This document shows, one piece after another, positions 48,690 through 62,200 of a stretch of DNA of 64,000 nucleotides. The stretch is from Mallotus nudiflorus. Lineage: Eukaryota > Streptophyta > Magnoliopsida > Malpighiales > Euphorbiaceae. The position numbers and the translations under genes were made by a program. The DNA lies in the NCBI GenBank assembly GCA_947683625.1, contig CANTUR010000057.1, positions 3,036,501-3,100,500 of the forward strand. Reading direction: 5' to 3'. The notes beneath the pieces were generated by a model that made no database searches, had not been told where the DNA came from, and was given only the letters and a program-made list of their open reading frames with translations. Every line of letters begins with the position of its first letter. Within the stretch, counting starts at the first letter, position 1.

Positions 48690-51600
48690 CATCGTCTGGA
48701 CTTGGTATATATAGTAGAACCTATGGTTCATTTTAAAGCTATTTCTTTTTAGTTTTGGAATGCTTTAAGTTTGCATTTTATTGCTTCTAATAATAGTGCT
48801 CTTCCATCCATTTGGGTTTTGGGTAATTCTGTTGCTTTGATTCCTTCTTGGTTGTGTGTTCATAATCAGTATGTTAGCATGGACTTATGTTTTAATAATA
48901 AAATTCAGTGCATTAGTTTTGTTTATGCTAGTGTGTGGAGAAATAAAAGGTTGAGCTTTAAAAGATTTAGTTCATTTAGCTCCTTTTGCTCCTGAATGTT
49001 AGTTACTTATTGGGGATTTTAATGTTATTCTTGGCACACAAGAAAATACTGGTAGGCCTCTTGCTAATGGTCCTTGTCAAGAATTCAGAGATTTCATTGA
49101 CTCGAGCTAGTTATTAAGCATTCCATTAGGGGGGTGCTATGTTCACTTGGTGTAATGGTCATTTGGGTTTTGATAGAGTTGAAAGTTGGCTTGATCATTA
49201 TTTGGGTTCTCTAAGGTTTTTCAATTTTTGGAAATTTGTCAATTGCATGGCTCTTTTGAAGCATCGTACTAATCATTGTCCTTTGTTAATGAATTATAAT
49301 CTTAGTATGGCTAGAATTCCACGTTTCAGGTTTCAAGCTATGTGGTTAGCTAATGGTACCCTTCAAGATTTGATTGTTGTGAATTGGTCTCTTAAAATAG
49401 ATGGTTTTCTTCCCATATAAGTCTTGCCTATCAAGCTAAAACACTTACGTCAGGTATTGAGACATTGGAATAAAAATGTGTTTGGCAATTTAAAGATTCA
49501 GAATTACATCACTATACAAGGAATTACTAATGATCTTCATAAAAAAGAATTGGAGGCCCATTCCAATTTAGAAAATCATCTTATTCAATAAGATATTTTT
49601 CTTAAGGAAAAGAGTATAATCCGATGGCTTGAGGCAGGTGATAGAAATACTACTTTTTTTTTTCAAAATTTAATTGCTAGATGACAATCTTTACAGGGTA
49701 TCCATGCACTTCAATTTGATGGAATAATTTCAGAGGACTTGTTTATTCTTAAGAATTATGTAGTGGATTTTTATTGTTATCTTTTTAGACCTAATATAGG
49801 CTATCACCTTTCAGAAGGCTTAAATGCTTGAGGAGATTATTGGGGTCAATAAAGGCTTTCTTCCTTTTTCTTATCTGCGAGTCCCTTTTTTCTTTAGAGT
49901 AGTTAAAAGAAAATGGTTATAGCCTATTGTTGATAGGATCATTCAAAAATTTGCTAAATGGAAGGGTACCTTCCTCTCCATGGTTGGGAGGTTAATGCTT
50001 ATTAATTCAGTTGTTTATGAGTTCCTTTTTGCATTCTTTCTCAATTTATAAATGGCCTAAAAGTTTGTTGCTTTATATGAGAAAATGTATCAGAAATTTT
50101 CTTTTGACTGGCTTTATTATCATTAGGAAATTGGTGGTGGTTCCTCAGTTTACTTGTTATCTTACTAAAAAGCATGGTGGTTTAGGTATTAAAGATTTAG
50201 AGCAGCAGAATTTGGCTCTTCTTAGGAAATTATCTTAGCATTTGATCACCAAGTAGTATTTTCCTTTGTCTCTTTTGAAAAGCATATTTCTTTTGACTTC
50301 AAGGTCTATTAAGCCTATGCCAATTTCCTATTTTATTTGGTGTTCCATTAAGGTCTCTTTCTTACAAATGCATGCTTCTATTAAGTGGTTGATTGGTTCT
50401 TCTACTTCTTTGCATTTTTGGACTGATGAATGCATCTAAACATCTTTAGTTGATAGGCTAAATATCCCTCTGGCTTGTTAAGGTAGATTGGATGCCCCTA
50501 TTTCTGATTACCTTATAGATGGAGTTTGTCACCTTTCATATAATCTTCCTTTGGAGACTCTGAATGATATCATGCATATTTGGCCTCTAAAGGATGAATC
50601 TGATGTTTATCTTTGTCTTCCTTCAATGGATGGTAAGTACTATATTAAGAATATGGTTTCCCTTTATTCTTATCCAATGGTTGCTTGGTATTATTTTTTT
50701 AAGAAGTTTTTACCTCCTTCTCACTCGATTCTGATTTAGCATGCTTTTCTAGGTTATCTCCCAACATAGCAAAATTTAATGAAGAAGGGTTTTCGTATAG
50801 CTTCTAGATGTTGTTTTTGTAATGCTACTTCAGAATCTTTTAATCATTTATTTATTCATTGCCCGTTTGCTAAGGCTATTTGGAGAGCGGTTGGGGATAC
50901 TTTTCAAAGGTCTCTTTCTTCTTAGAGGACTCTTATTTCTCTTATTACAGATGCAATTTCATGTAGTTTCAGCTTTTAACTTTATGGTCTTTGGAATTCA
51001 GCAATCATTAGCTCTATTTGGTTGATTTGGCTTTGTCAAAATTCTATTATTTTTGACAATGCAAAGCTTGATAACTTTTTAGCTTTTCGGTCACTATGGA
51101 AAATGATAAAGGAGAGTGCTTTTTTGAATTATGGTTTAATGAAAATTTCCTTAAGTGAATTATATACTCTTTCCCTTCTATATATAATAGCTACTCCCTC
51201 TAAAGCTCTTAGGATTATAAGTGTTAAATGGTATCCTCCCATATCAAGTTGGGTCAAAGTTAACACTGATGAATCCATTTTTAATGCTCCACGTTGTTCA
51301 AGGGCTAGAGGCTTTTTTAGAAATTATAGAGGATTGGTGAAAGGGACTTTCATTTTTAACATTTGGATTGGTTATGCTTTCTTAGTTGAGGTGACGACTG
51401 CTATATTTGTAGTTTGAAAAGCAATAGAGTTTGGGTGGCATATTTGTGGCTTAAGTGTGATTCTTCTTAGGTAGTTTGCTTGTTTACTTCTCATTCAAAA
51501 GAAGTTCCTTAAGTAGTCTGACAATAGTGGGATTCTTGCTTAGATGATTTAAAGAATTTAACTTTTGTTGTTTTGTACATCTTTTATGAAGGTAATGGGT

Positions 51601-51927
51601 TTGTAGATAAATTGGCTAAATTTTAAGCTCAGTATTCAAACTTACATGAGTGGTCTTCTATTCCAGATTTTTGTTCTAGTCTTCTATATAAAGATTTTAG
51701 CTCATTTAGCATTTTTTATTTTTTTAGTTTCTTGTCTCACTAACTTAATTTTTTATTTTATTAGTTTCTTGTCTCACTAACTTCATGAATGTATTTTCTT
51801 TTTTATTTAATAATATTTTGAGTCCTCTAAGATGAAGAGGGTGATAAAATTATGCCAACCTAGTTGGGATAATTGAGTGCACCTACTGATTGGTGGCCTC
51901 AACCTTTTAATTAAAAAAAACTTATAT
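48690..51927 (+). mobile_element. L1-type LINE, 5'-truncated and lacking the RT core
   Basis: From the left: an L1 endonuclease (IASNNSALPSIWVLGNS, GDFNVILGTQE at about 49010, TWCNGHLGFDRVESWLD, then TNHCPLLM where Ser-Asp-His is expected); a spacer; the end of the RT domain (GFLPFSYLGVPF, FAKWKGTFLSMVGRLMLINS); the zf-RVT motif CCFCNATSESFNHLFIHCPF at about 50810-50870; and an RNase H start (WVKVNTDESIF). The 3' end carries gccaacctagttgggata and a short A run at 51918-51927. Many stops are present. The roughly 1 kb that should encode the RT palm and its catalytic Asp pair is missing at about 49825. Confidence 0.85.
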
Positions 51928-51934
51928 TATTATT

Positions 51935-52410
51935 CAAAAATACATATAATTGAAACAAATTTACCATTTGAAATAAACCTAATTTATTATTGTTCAATTA
52001 GAGGTAATATAAATAATAAAGAAATTAATCATTCTTAGTAGCTAGAAACCACCATTTTTTACATTAATTATTTATTGGAATTGAGGGTATGATTATGATG
52101 CTTATCACCTATTAATTAATTCCTATACATCTCTTGACATGTGTCTTTCTTGTGGTTTAATTATCTAGTTCCTTAACTATTCCATTTTTTATTGAGTCTT
52201 TATACTTTAATTTTAACTTAAATGATCCATCAATCTTTATTTTTCTTATGATTTAGTATTAATTTGATATTTCTATTAAATGTGAGTGAAAAATATGGAA
52301 ATTACTAAAACTAAAAACAAAAAATTTCTTGGTATATGAATAATTTCTAAAGGGAAATAACTTCAGCTTGAAAATCATAATCTTTCATAGGATAATTTCT
52401 TTTATAAAAA
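51935..52410. repeat. GLR 5'-flank duplication, copy C
   Basis: Matches 3300-4140 in order and orientation with gaps: ttcaattagaggta, aataataaagaaattaat, gatgcttatcacctattaa, cttgacatgtgtc, ttctaaaggg, acttcagc and aaaatcataatc. It implies a third GLR unit whose exon 1 should lie to the left. That position is now occupied by the LINE, and no exon is visible there. Confidence 0.6.
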
Positions 52411-52721
52411 TAAATAAATTGTAACTAGCTAATTTTCTACGTATATATCTTATTTATTTGAAAATAAATTTTATTTTATGTGTTGGAGGTCCAAATTATG
52501 ATTATAAACTATATGATAGGAGATAGCTATTTTTTTATTCAAATTTCTTAATAGTACTAGTATCCATATTATATATTAATTAATTGAGATATGCTCTCAT
52601 TACGTATTCAAAATTTGGTGATTGCTTTATTTGTTTGGTCATCAATTTTTTCATATCCCTCGTTAGTCACCATGCTTATTCCATTTTAAATTATAGATTC
52701 TATATATACTAGTTCTTTACT
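52411..52721. other. Non-coding interval
   Basis: AT-rich DNA between the GLR flank copy and the LINE tail. No gene or repeat recognised. Confidence 0.5.
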
Positions 52722-55700
52722 TCATTTTCTTCTTTTTTCAATAAAACACTAGGGTTCAGAAATTAGGAAATGCACCCAAGCATATCAGCTAGGTTGACAC
52801 CTTCTTAGCATTTGCATCATACTTTTGAAGCCCCAAAATGAGATTAATAAAAATAAAAGTGATGAAGTTTACAGAGCATAAAAACAAGCCTTGCAAAGAC
52901 TAACAAAACCTATAACAAGGTTATTAACAAAATGCCATTTGAAATAGCTGAATTATAAAAAGAAGGGGTCAAATCCCACCAAATCAAAGAATTTTTAAAA
53001 ACTCTATGCTTAGCTAACAATTTCACAGCTGCATTACCTTCTCTATATATATATGCAAAACTCAAAATTGCATCTGAGAGATAAAATGTAGACATTGAAG
53101 CCATCTTTGTATGAGAATCTAATGAACATTCCTTACGTTGTTACAGAGAGAGTGAACCACAAACATGGAGTCGCACTCCAACCATAAGCAATGCCACCCT
53201 CTAACCCAAGTAATCTCAATAGCATATGTAGTTGCACATAACTTAGCCATAAATTCATGACTAAAAGCAATTCTAAATATAAACACACTTTTAGGTAGAC
53301 TAGCAGCTATTAGAAAAACACCTTTAGCACTCGTAACACCTGGAGAGCCAAGGTCAGAGCCATCTGTGTTCACCTTCATCCAATTACAAGGAGGAGGACT
53401 CCAAGAAACTCTGATTATTCAAGAGGCAACCACTGGTTTTCCATATTCACCAAGAAGGGAAAGAATGGGTAACTCATCAACTAAATTAAACATACTATCA
53501 ATTCTGAAAAAATCCATAGCTCTAATTACAATCCAAAACAGTCGAAGAGCAATGTGAATATTAGGAATATGATCATAAAAAATGGTTCCATTTCACAATC
53601 TCTAAATCACCCAAATACAATTAATAATCATAGCACACCAAAATGGAGTGACTTGAGTTTTGAAATAATGGCATATGGCTGAACTAAAAAGATCCTGCAA
53701 ACTAGCAGGTGTGTTCGAGCTTTTGCTAAATAGCATAGCGATCTATTTCCATAAACCAATAGCAAAAGGGTAGTAGACAAATACGTGAACAATATCCTTA
53801 GTGTCCTTTTAATAAAGAGGACATTGAAAGGCTAAGAAAATACCTTTTCTCTGCAAATTGTTGTCGATGGGTAAATATCTAGTAATGGCTCTCCAACGGA
53901 TTAAAGAATGAGATAGAGGCAATAACTCTTTCTATATAAATGATTGCTAATGAAGTGACTAACCTTTCTTTCTCAAATGATTATACACTTTTTTAAATGA
54001 AAGAGTGCCATCCAAAGCAAGAGTATAAACACAAAAATTTATGTCATTATTAATAGGCTAAACCATGATAATATTAGAAGCAACCACCGAATTATCAAGC
54101 TGAGGAAGCTACCATACACCATTCATTAAGAATTTAGATATTCAATCCTAAAGGAATTTTTTAATATAAAAAGAAATGCCAAGTTAAGTAGCTATGTGGT
54201 TTTTGGGGCACCCATGAACAATGGAACACCCAAATAAACAAAGGGAAAAGAACCCATTTTCATGTCTAGAGCTTGGTGAAGTCTTTGAATATGCTGTGAA
54301 GAAATAGCTAACGTATAATAAATTTCTTATTAGCTCCAATTTACAAATTACCCTGAAAGAATTCTATAAAGGTTAAAAGTGCCATTAATTTCTCTTAAAT
54401 TGAGCATAAAAGCTTTCCCAAACATCAAGACATCATCAACATAAAGAAAATGTATCGGAAAAGAGAAACCATTGGCATAAAACATGGGCACAATCTTACC
54501 CTGATGAACTTTTCAAGAAATCAGTCTACTAAGAAAATTCTCTACAATATCAAAAAGAAGACGAGAAAGTGGATCCCCTTGACAAACCCCTTTAGAGCAA
54601 GCAAAATACCCATATGCTTTGCCATTGATTATAATGGAAAGTCTGGCCAATGAAAGTAGAGATATAATCCAATCTCTAAACTGTAAAGAAAATCCAAATG
54701 CCTCCAACACATCCAAAAGGAAATCCAATCAAGAGTATCAAAGGCCTTTTGAATAGTAATTTTCATGGCCATATTGCCTCCAAAACAAGATCTATTTAAA
54801 ATATTAACACCCTCAAATGCTCCGTAATATAATCAACAATATATCAATTTTTTAGGAAACTAAATTAATTATAAGAAATAATTATTATAGCAATGGAGCC
54901 AAGCCGGTCAACTAAAATTTGGGTTATTATTTTAATGTTAAAGTTACTTAGCATAATAGGACATAATTTCTCTATAATAATAGCATCAAGCATCTTAGGA
55001 ATTAAAACCATTAAGCTAGAATTAATTCCAGCAGTTATCACCGTTGTGTTAAAGAAGCTAGCTACACAGATTAGCATAAACATTATTTTTAATAACATCC
55101 CAATATATTTTATGGAAAATACCTGTAAAACCATTTGGTCCAAGCACACTATGGGCATCAATACTGAAAATTGTGTCTATGATCTCATCAATAAACAAAC
55201 ACTGAACAAGCAATAAATTATCTGAATATGTAACAAAAAAGAGAACCATATATTGAATTAATTGAATATTAGAAACTACTAAAGCATCTACCTTGAAAAG
55301 ATGTTGATAAAAATCAATAATATGGGTGTTCAATAACAGACTTATCATATGTAATGACCCTATTAATCTAGAGATGATGAATTCCTTACGTTGGTTTTTT
55401 CCTAACAATCTGTTGATGAAAGAAGGAGGTATTTTGATCTCCAACTAATAACCACTTCATTCTACTTCTTTCTTTGAAAACTATCTCTTATTTGAGATAA
55501 AGATCCATATGAGCATGGGCATTTAATTCCTATTTGTAAAGAGCCTCCGAGAATCCATGAATTGCTATTTGATTTAAAATGTCTTGCAAAAGATTGCTAG
55601 TAGTCTGAATATTATCATTAAGTGAGCCAAACACTTTGCCATTCCAAATTTTAAGATTTTGGAAAAGACGCTTGACCTTTGCTCCTAAAAGCTGTATAAG

Positions 55701-56087
55701 TAATGGAGTAACTATAGGAACTTCCCAAGAATTGGAAATAAAATCTTAAAGGCAAGGATGAGTTATCCACATTGCTTGAAATATAAAATGAGCAACAAAT
55801 CTATCTTTAAGAGCACAATTAAGCAATAATGGAGAATGATTTGAGTGATGTTGAGCAAAAATTGAATAAGAGATATCATTCTAGCAGTCAAAAAAATGTA
55901 GATTAGCTAAAGTCCTATCAAGGAAACTCCCCACTCTATTATTACCATGACGCCCATGACTCCAAGTGTAAGGAGAACCTCGAGATATAATATTAAAAAG
56001 TAAGCAATCCTCAATAAAATTTCTAAATTCTCTACAAGGACCTGCTACTGGAGTGTAAGCACTCAGTTTCACGATGCAATTGTGCAT
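52722..56087 (-). mobile_element. L1-type LINE, interrupted in its endonuclease region
   Basis: Minus strand from the right: endonuclease from NCIVKLSAYTPVAGPCREF (56076) through GSPYTWSHGRHGNNRVGSF; RT with SIDAHSVLGPNGFTGIFHK (about 55190), LIPKMLDAIIIEKLCPIML, FRDWIISLLSLARLSIIING, CSKGVCQGDPLS and a YVDD box at about 54440; a degenerate zf-RVT near 53770-53870; RNase H (MKVNTDGSDLGSPGVTSAKG at 53379; YIYREGNAAVKLLAKH near 53040). The 3' end has a tcaacctagctgatatg phrase like the other LINE and an A-rich tail (plus 52722-52739). Multiple stops make it dead. The Gly-Asp-Phe-Asn motif is cut at its Asn by the neighbouring LTR element. Confidence 0.87.
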
Positions 56088-56089
56088 AA

Positions 56090-58110
56090 TGTGATGAAAG
56101 CCCCTATGATGAAAAATTAATTGAGAAATTGATCTATAATGTTGAAATTTGAGATTTCAAGGACTAAATTGTAATTTTTTGGACCTAATTGCAAAATCTT
56201 GATTTTAGAAGTTTTTTTTTATTTTAAATTTTTTGGGACAATATAAGCAAAATGCCAGTTAGTATTTAGCAAATGCCGATCGGCATTTGCCAAATGCCCA
56301 TCTGCATTTGCCAAATGTCGATCGGCATTACAGAGCATTTTTGCTTTTTTTACTATATTGGGTTCTTTATTTAGTGTTTTTCTATTCTCTCATTAGTCTA
56401 AAATTGCTTTATTTTAATAAAGAAACTAATTTTAATATTTTCTGTGTACAGTACGCGTAATATCCCTTTATCCTAATTTTTGATTTTGAAAAGAACAGCC
56501 TCTCCTATGATCACGTAAGAGGTTAGTAGTGTTGTGATCACACAAGAAGTTAGTAGTGCTATGGTCACGTGAGAGTTGTTAGCTAAGGATAAAATGAAAA
56601 GCAAGTGACAGAGAGAGAGGTGGCATTCTGGAGAGAGGCTAAGGTTTTAAAAACTTTTGAAAGAAAAATTAACAGAGAAAGAAAAAAAAACCTTATACTG
56701 TAGGATTTCAAAAAAACCTTTTTGAAGGGAAGAAAAGCTACATTTTTTTAAAGTCCAGAAAATCAAGAAGAAAAGCAATAGAGTCAATTCCAAATGGTGA
56801 AAATCACAGTCTAAGGGGCCATCTAACTGCATCTGCATAGAATCCTTTTCACTTCTTTGCTTTTTTTTTTTAATTTAGTCTCTTTGTTTTAATTATTAAG
56901 TTGATTACTGATTAAATTTTGTTCTTTTGTCTTTCTTTGGCTTTTGCTCTTTAGTGCTCTAGGAATGAGGATTAGTTACGGTGCAGTATTTGAACAATAA
57001 TCTTGAAGAAGCCATGGAATGCCATGGATTAAAACTTATGAAACCCCACAGAATTTAGGATTTTTTTATTTCTCTATGTTATTTATTCATTTATTGCTTA
57101 TAGCCCTAATAATGGGAAAATAATGGAATTCAAAATTCTTTGCACTAAAATTGATTAGTAATTAGGGTTTTACTAGGTAAAAATCAATTAAAATCCATTA
57201 TGGTAGTAGTAAATTAGGGTTTGCATGTAATTGATTTAGGTTTTTTAGAAAATCATATAAATTTTGTGTTTGATATGATTTTACTATGATTTTTTTGTTT
57301 GGGTTTTTTTTTGTCTTTTAATTCTTTGGGCCCTAAGCCCACGATTAGGTTCAATTCACCTAAAATAGGTTTATAAATGATTTAGGTTAATTAATTAATT
57401 AAAATAAATTTAGGCTCATTAGGTTAATTTAGATTTAGGCTCATTTTTTAACGAAAATTAATTTAGACTTAGCTTAGCCCATTTAATTTTATTTCCTTTA
57501 AAATAAATAGACTTAGGCCCATATTTCACTTAAAATAAAATAAAGTTAGACTAGGCCTACTTATAAAATCCAATTTCTTTAAAACTTATAGATTTAGGCC
57601 CACCTTTAGATAATTAAAATCAATAGACTTAAGCTCACTAATTAGAATGTAGGCCCACCTTTAGTCTATGTCATTTGTAAAAAAAATGTAAATCTAACTA
57701 ACTTTGAATAAAATTAACCTAGTTTAGACTTAGGGACAATACGCTTGAATGCATTTTTTATGTGTGATTTTATTGACTAAATGCCTTAGGGTTAGATGGA
57801 TATTCAAATAGGGTTTAATAAAATTGCATATAATTAGAGAATGAAGTAATAGTTTATAAAGTAATTATAAATGAACACGAGACTAAGAGAAGTTAGTATT
57901 CTATTCCTAGAATCTCCGGGGTGTGGTGCTAACTTTCTTTTAGAGAATTGAGTACCACCAATTGAATTATCCTAATTATTATCCTGGGTGGCGACTCCTT
58001 TTCTCCACGCTATGACTTTGTGGCATAGTAGTATGTCCCTTAAGGCCTTGAGCCTAAACAATGTTATGATTGCTAAAATATTGGATGCACACTAAACCCC
58101 GCCGTCTACA
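56090..58110 (+). repeat. 5' LTR of the Tat/Ogre-like element
   Basis: The left edge lies between 56081 and 56092, where LINE sequence stops (candidates TGTGATG or TGATGAAAGCCCC). The right edge is TCTACA, directly before the primer-binding site. It contains a palindromic repeat cluster (56269-56335) and three imperfect copies of a 27-30 bp unit (56508-56582). There is no second LTR copy in the window to confirm the limits. Confidence 0.7.
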
Positions 58111-58111
58111 A

Positions 58112-58129
58112 TGGTGACTCCATTGGGGA
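58112..58129 (+). promoter_or_regulatory. Primer-binding site of the Tat/Ogre-like element
   Basis: TGGTGACTCCATTGGGGA follows the LTR end directly. It has the form expected for a tRNA 3' end complement; I do not assign the tRNA. Confidence 0.7.
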
Positions 58130-59210
58130 TAAGAGATACCGATTCTACTTATGTTCTTTAGAATTATTTCATTGATTATTATGTCATTCTTGCATTCATT
58201 ATGCATGTCCTTATTAAATCGATGGCGTTGGTTTATGATTCCATGGTTCCACTAGCTTCATGGAGTTGTAAATTGGCTAACCATCACTCTTAGCCTTAAC
58301 TTAGTTCAAGAGAGATTACTAGGCTCATCTGACCAAAGTCTATAACCCAAGTCCTAAAGGGGGCTAATCTTCTCTCAAGTTGGTAAAGCATGTTGGGCCT
58401 CTCTGACCTTGGTCTATAACTCAACGTCCATAATGGAAGGCATCTTTCTAAGGGAACCTTGACCTTTTCACCAAACTCCAACCACATATAATAGCTTAGT
58501 TACTTCCCCTAGGATCTACCCAAATTGCTTTTATGATTTTTTCCATGAGGTATTTCTATCTATAAAATCCCAGGCCTTTACTTTTAAAGCCCACTTGGGC
58601 CAATGAAGATTAGGCTAGACATTATACTTAGAAATGCTATTTCTATGCTTATTACCATAAGGTATTTCTATCTATAAAAACTCAGGCCTATACTTTTGAA
58701 GCCCCTTGGGGTAATGAAGATTGGGCTAGACCTTTATACCTAAAAATGTTATTTCTATGTTTTACAGCTGTAAAGAGATCTGGCATACGCATCGGTCCCT
58801 AATATCCCCTATTAATATGAAGACCAAGATAAGAGACTCACCATTAAACACGTGTGTGGGAGGAATAAGGTTGGAAGGATGTATGTTGTACATTTGATTA
58901 ATACTTGCTACTTGCTACATAGCATGTGCATCATGCATACATGCATACATGCACTTCATCCATCATACTAACACCTTGTTTTGCAACCATCATAGATTCA
59001 CCGGGGTCTTCTTATATTTTAGGATGGAAAGGTGGCAGACTAAGAAGAATGAGTTAGAGTTCTAAAACCTTAGCAAATGAAATCCTAAACATACTGGATA
59101 GATTGGAAAGAAGCCCTATCAACCTACTTTACTTGGAAGCAGAACCAACATAACCTAAATCTGAACAAATAGAACAACAGTAAAGGAACTAGACCTTAAA
59201 AGAAATTAAA
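58130..59210 (+). other. Leader of the Tat/Ogre-like element, with tandem repeats
   Basis: No gene. A roughly 110-125 bp unit is duplicated at about 58545-58655 and 58660-58768 (aggtatttctatctataaaa, ggcct.tacttttgaagcc, aatgaagatt.ggctagac). A second, weaker duplication around ctctctgacc..gtctataac..a.gtcc lies at 58310-58440. Confidence 0.75.
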
Positions 59211-59220
59211 GGAGCTTTGA

Positions 59221-62200
59221 TGGATTACATGAGGGCTATGATTTAGGATGAATTAAGACAAGCTCTAACTACACTAATGCCAACTGCTGCTGCTATTATA
59301 CCACCACCTGTTATTACTATTGAACAAACACCTGCTGTAGGAGCTCCACCTGTTGCTATAGCTCCTTTGCCTGTTGTTGGTGCTCTACTTATTGTTAATG
59401 ATGCTGGGGGGTAACCTATTGCTAGAAACATACCTGCTATTGAAATGGGACTTGAGGATGTTGAGAACTACATGGTAGAGAAGGCGACCTGCCTTAAATG
59501 ATGACCTGCCTTTGGAAGGAAGAAACCATAATAAGGTATTATTTATCCCAACTGAGGTGAGGGAAAAGACAACCAATTTTTCTATGGTTGATGATGGTTC
59601 TACTATTAATGTGTGTCCTTTGAAAATCCTGTTTAACTTAGGTTTGAAAACTGAAGATGTAATAGATTCAAACCTCATAATCAAAGCTTATGATGAAAAC
59701 ACTAGGAATGTGGAGGGGACATTCCAAGCTTTAGTTAAAATAGGACCTATGGAATTAACTATTGAGTTTACTATGTTGAATATTCCAGTCACTTATGCCT
59801 TATTGTTGGGAAGGCCATGGTTCCATATTTTAGAAGGGGTACCCTCAACGGTGCATCAAAAGATAAAATTCCCTTATAAAGGAGAGGTTATGACAATGGA
59901 AGTTGGGACTAATGCTGTTGTGGTTGCTATATTAAATAAACAGAAGAAAATGTGTGTACCCTTGGTTTCCAAATTGCTGGGATATTTGATGGAATTGAAA
60001 TGGATTTGAGAGTAGCAAAAATGATGGAAAGTATAAATTACCGGCTTGGGCAAGGGCTGGGGAAGAATGAGTAAGGAAACCCTAATCTCCTAGAGTTCAA
60101 AAGTCAAGGCAATACAACTAGTTTGGGTTATGTTGAAAAAATAAAGTTAATAAGCAGAAGAGCCAGAAAGAGGTTCAATGCCAAGAAAAGGAAGCTCTCA
60201 AAGAAAATGGGGCTGATAAGTGAGAATTTCATCAGGCCAGGGGAAGGCAAATACTATTTGGGAGTAAAGAATTGGTCAATATTGTTGGAAGAAATGTTCT
60301 TGGGTTTGAAATCTTCAAAAAGCAAATTGTGGAGAACCTGGTGAAAGACAACAAAGAAGAAGTGATGAAGCTATCAGTTAAGAGGATGGGTAATGCTACT
60401 ATTGAGGAGCTACTGCATCTGCCACTTGAAGAGGAGCTACCCTAGGATTTAGTAACTATCATTAATGATAGCTTTATTGATGTTTTGTATAAAGAACTGA
60501 TATAATAATGTCCGGTCTGTTTGAGGATGAAAACTATATTTTTTCCATGGTCAATGATATGAATGCTGGTTTTGCTTACTTGTGTGATGTGCATCCTGAT
60601 AGTTCTGTGCATTATAATCTTGATTGTTCATGCATGTTTGACATTAATTTAGTTCAATTTGATTCATTTAATATGGGCACAAATGATAATCCAAAGAATA
60701 TTTCTATATCACATGATGTAACTCTTAAAGAGAGGAAAAATTCTGAGAAAATATTGACAAAAAGAAAGGTAGTATTTACTTGGACTTATGAGGATATGCC
60801 AGGTTTAGATAGGGAAATTGCAGAGCATCATATTCCCACTTATCCAGAAATTAAACCTATTAAACAAAAACTACACAGGCTAAGACCAAAGTGCACTGAA
60901 AAGATAAGAGAGGAAATTGCTAAATAAATACATAATAACTTTCTAAAAGTAATAGTGTCGATACCCAAGAAAGATGGTAAGGTATGTATGTGTGTAGATT
61001 TTAGGGATTTAAACAAAACATATCCGAAGGATGGCTTCCCTTTACCTAGTGGATAGTGTGGTGTCAAGTGCAATGTATTCCTTCATGGATGGGTTCTCAA
61101 GGTATAATCAGATAATGATGGTAGTTATGGATAAGATCAAGATAGCTTTCATTATAGAAAAGGGGACATATTGCTATAAGGTTATGCCTTTCGGGTAGAA
61201 GAATGCAGGTGCAATATATCAAAGGGCAGCCACAACTCTTTTCCATGACATGATGCATAAGGAAGTGGGGGTATATATGGATGATATAATGGTCAACTTA
61301 GAAATATGAGAGGGTCAATTTGAAGCTCTAGATATGTTCTTAGCTCAAATTAAGAGTTACAATCTGAGGCTCAACTCGAAGAAGTGCATTTTTAGGGTTA
61401 CTTCAAGGAAATTATTAGGGAATATAATTAGCAACTGAGTATTTGAAGTGGATCTAGATAAAGTGAAGGCTATTCAGGAAATGCCGACACCAAAGACAGA
61501 AAAAGAAGTAAGAGGGTTTATTGGCAAGTTATAGTATATTAGTAGGTTTATCGTAAAGCTTACTAATATTTTTGACCCTATCTTCAAACTCTTAAGAAAA
61601 AACCTGCTAATAAAGTGGAACAATGATTATTAGAAGGCCTTTGACATGATTAAAGAATTTCTTTCCAATCCACTTGTATTGAAGCCACCGAGACAAGGTA
61701 AGGCGTTGATCCTATACTTGGCCATAAAGAACAATGTAATAGGGGCAATGCTAGCACAAGAAGGACTAGAGGAGATAGAGCATGCGGTGTATTATCTTAG
61801 CAAGAAATTCCTACCATATGAGGAAAAGTATGACTTGGTAGAGAAGACATGTTTAATAATGATTTGGGCAACAAGGAAATTGAGGCATTACTTCTAGTCC
61901 TATAAGGTTCAAGCTATTTCAAAGATATATCCCTTAAGGTACTTATTTCAGGCGCTTGCTTTAATTGGAAGGACGTCTCAATGGCTAGTACTTCTAACTG
62001 AGTTTGATATAGAATACATCACCACGAAAGTCATCAAGGGAAGGGTAGTAGCATAATTCCTAGCTTAGAATGCAGTCAAAGGTGATGAACAATGGAACTT
62101 AGAGTTTACGATGAGAACTTGGTAGTCATAAAGCATCAGGAGTGGAAGCTCTACTTTGATCTAGTTGTAAAGAAAAAAGGAGATGGATTAGGAGTAATTC

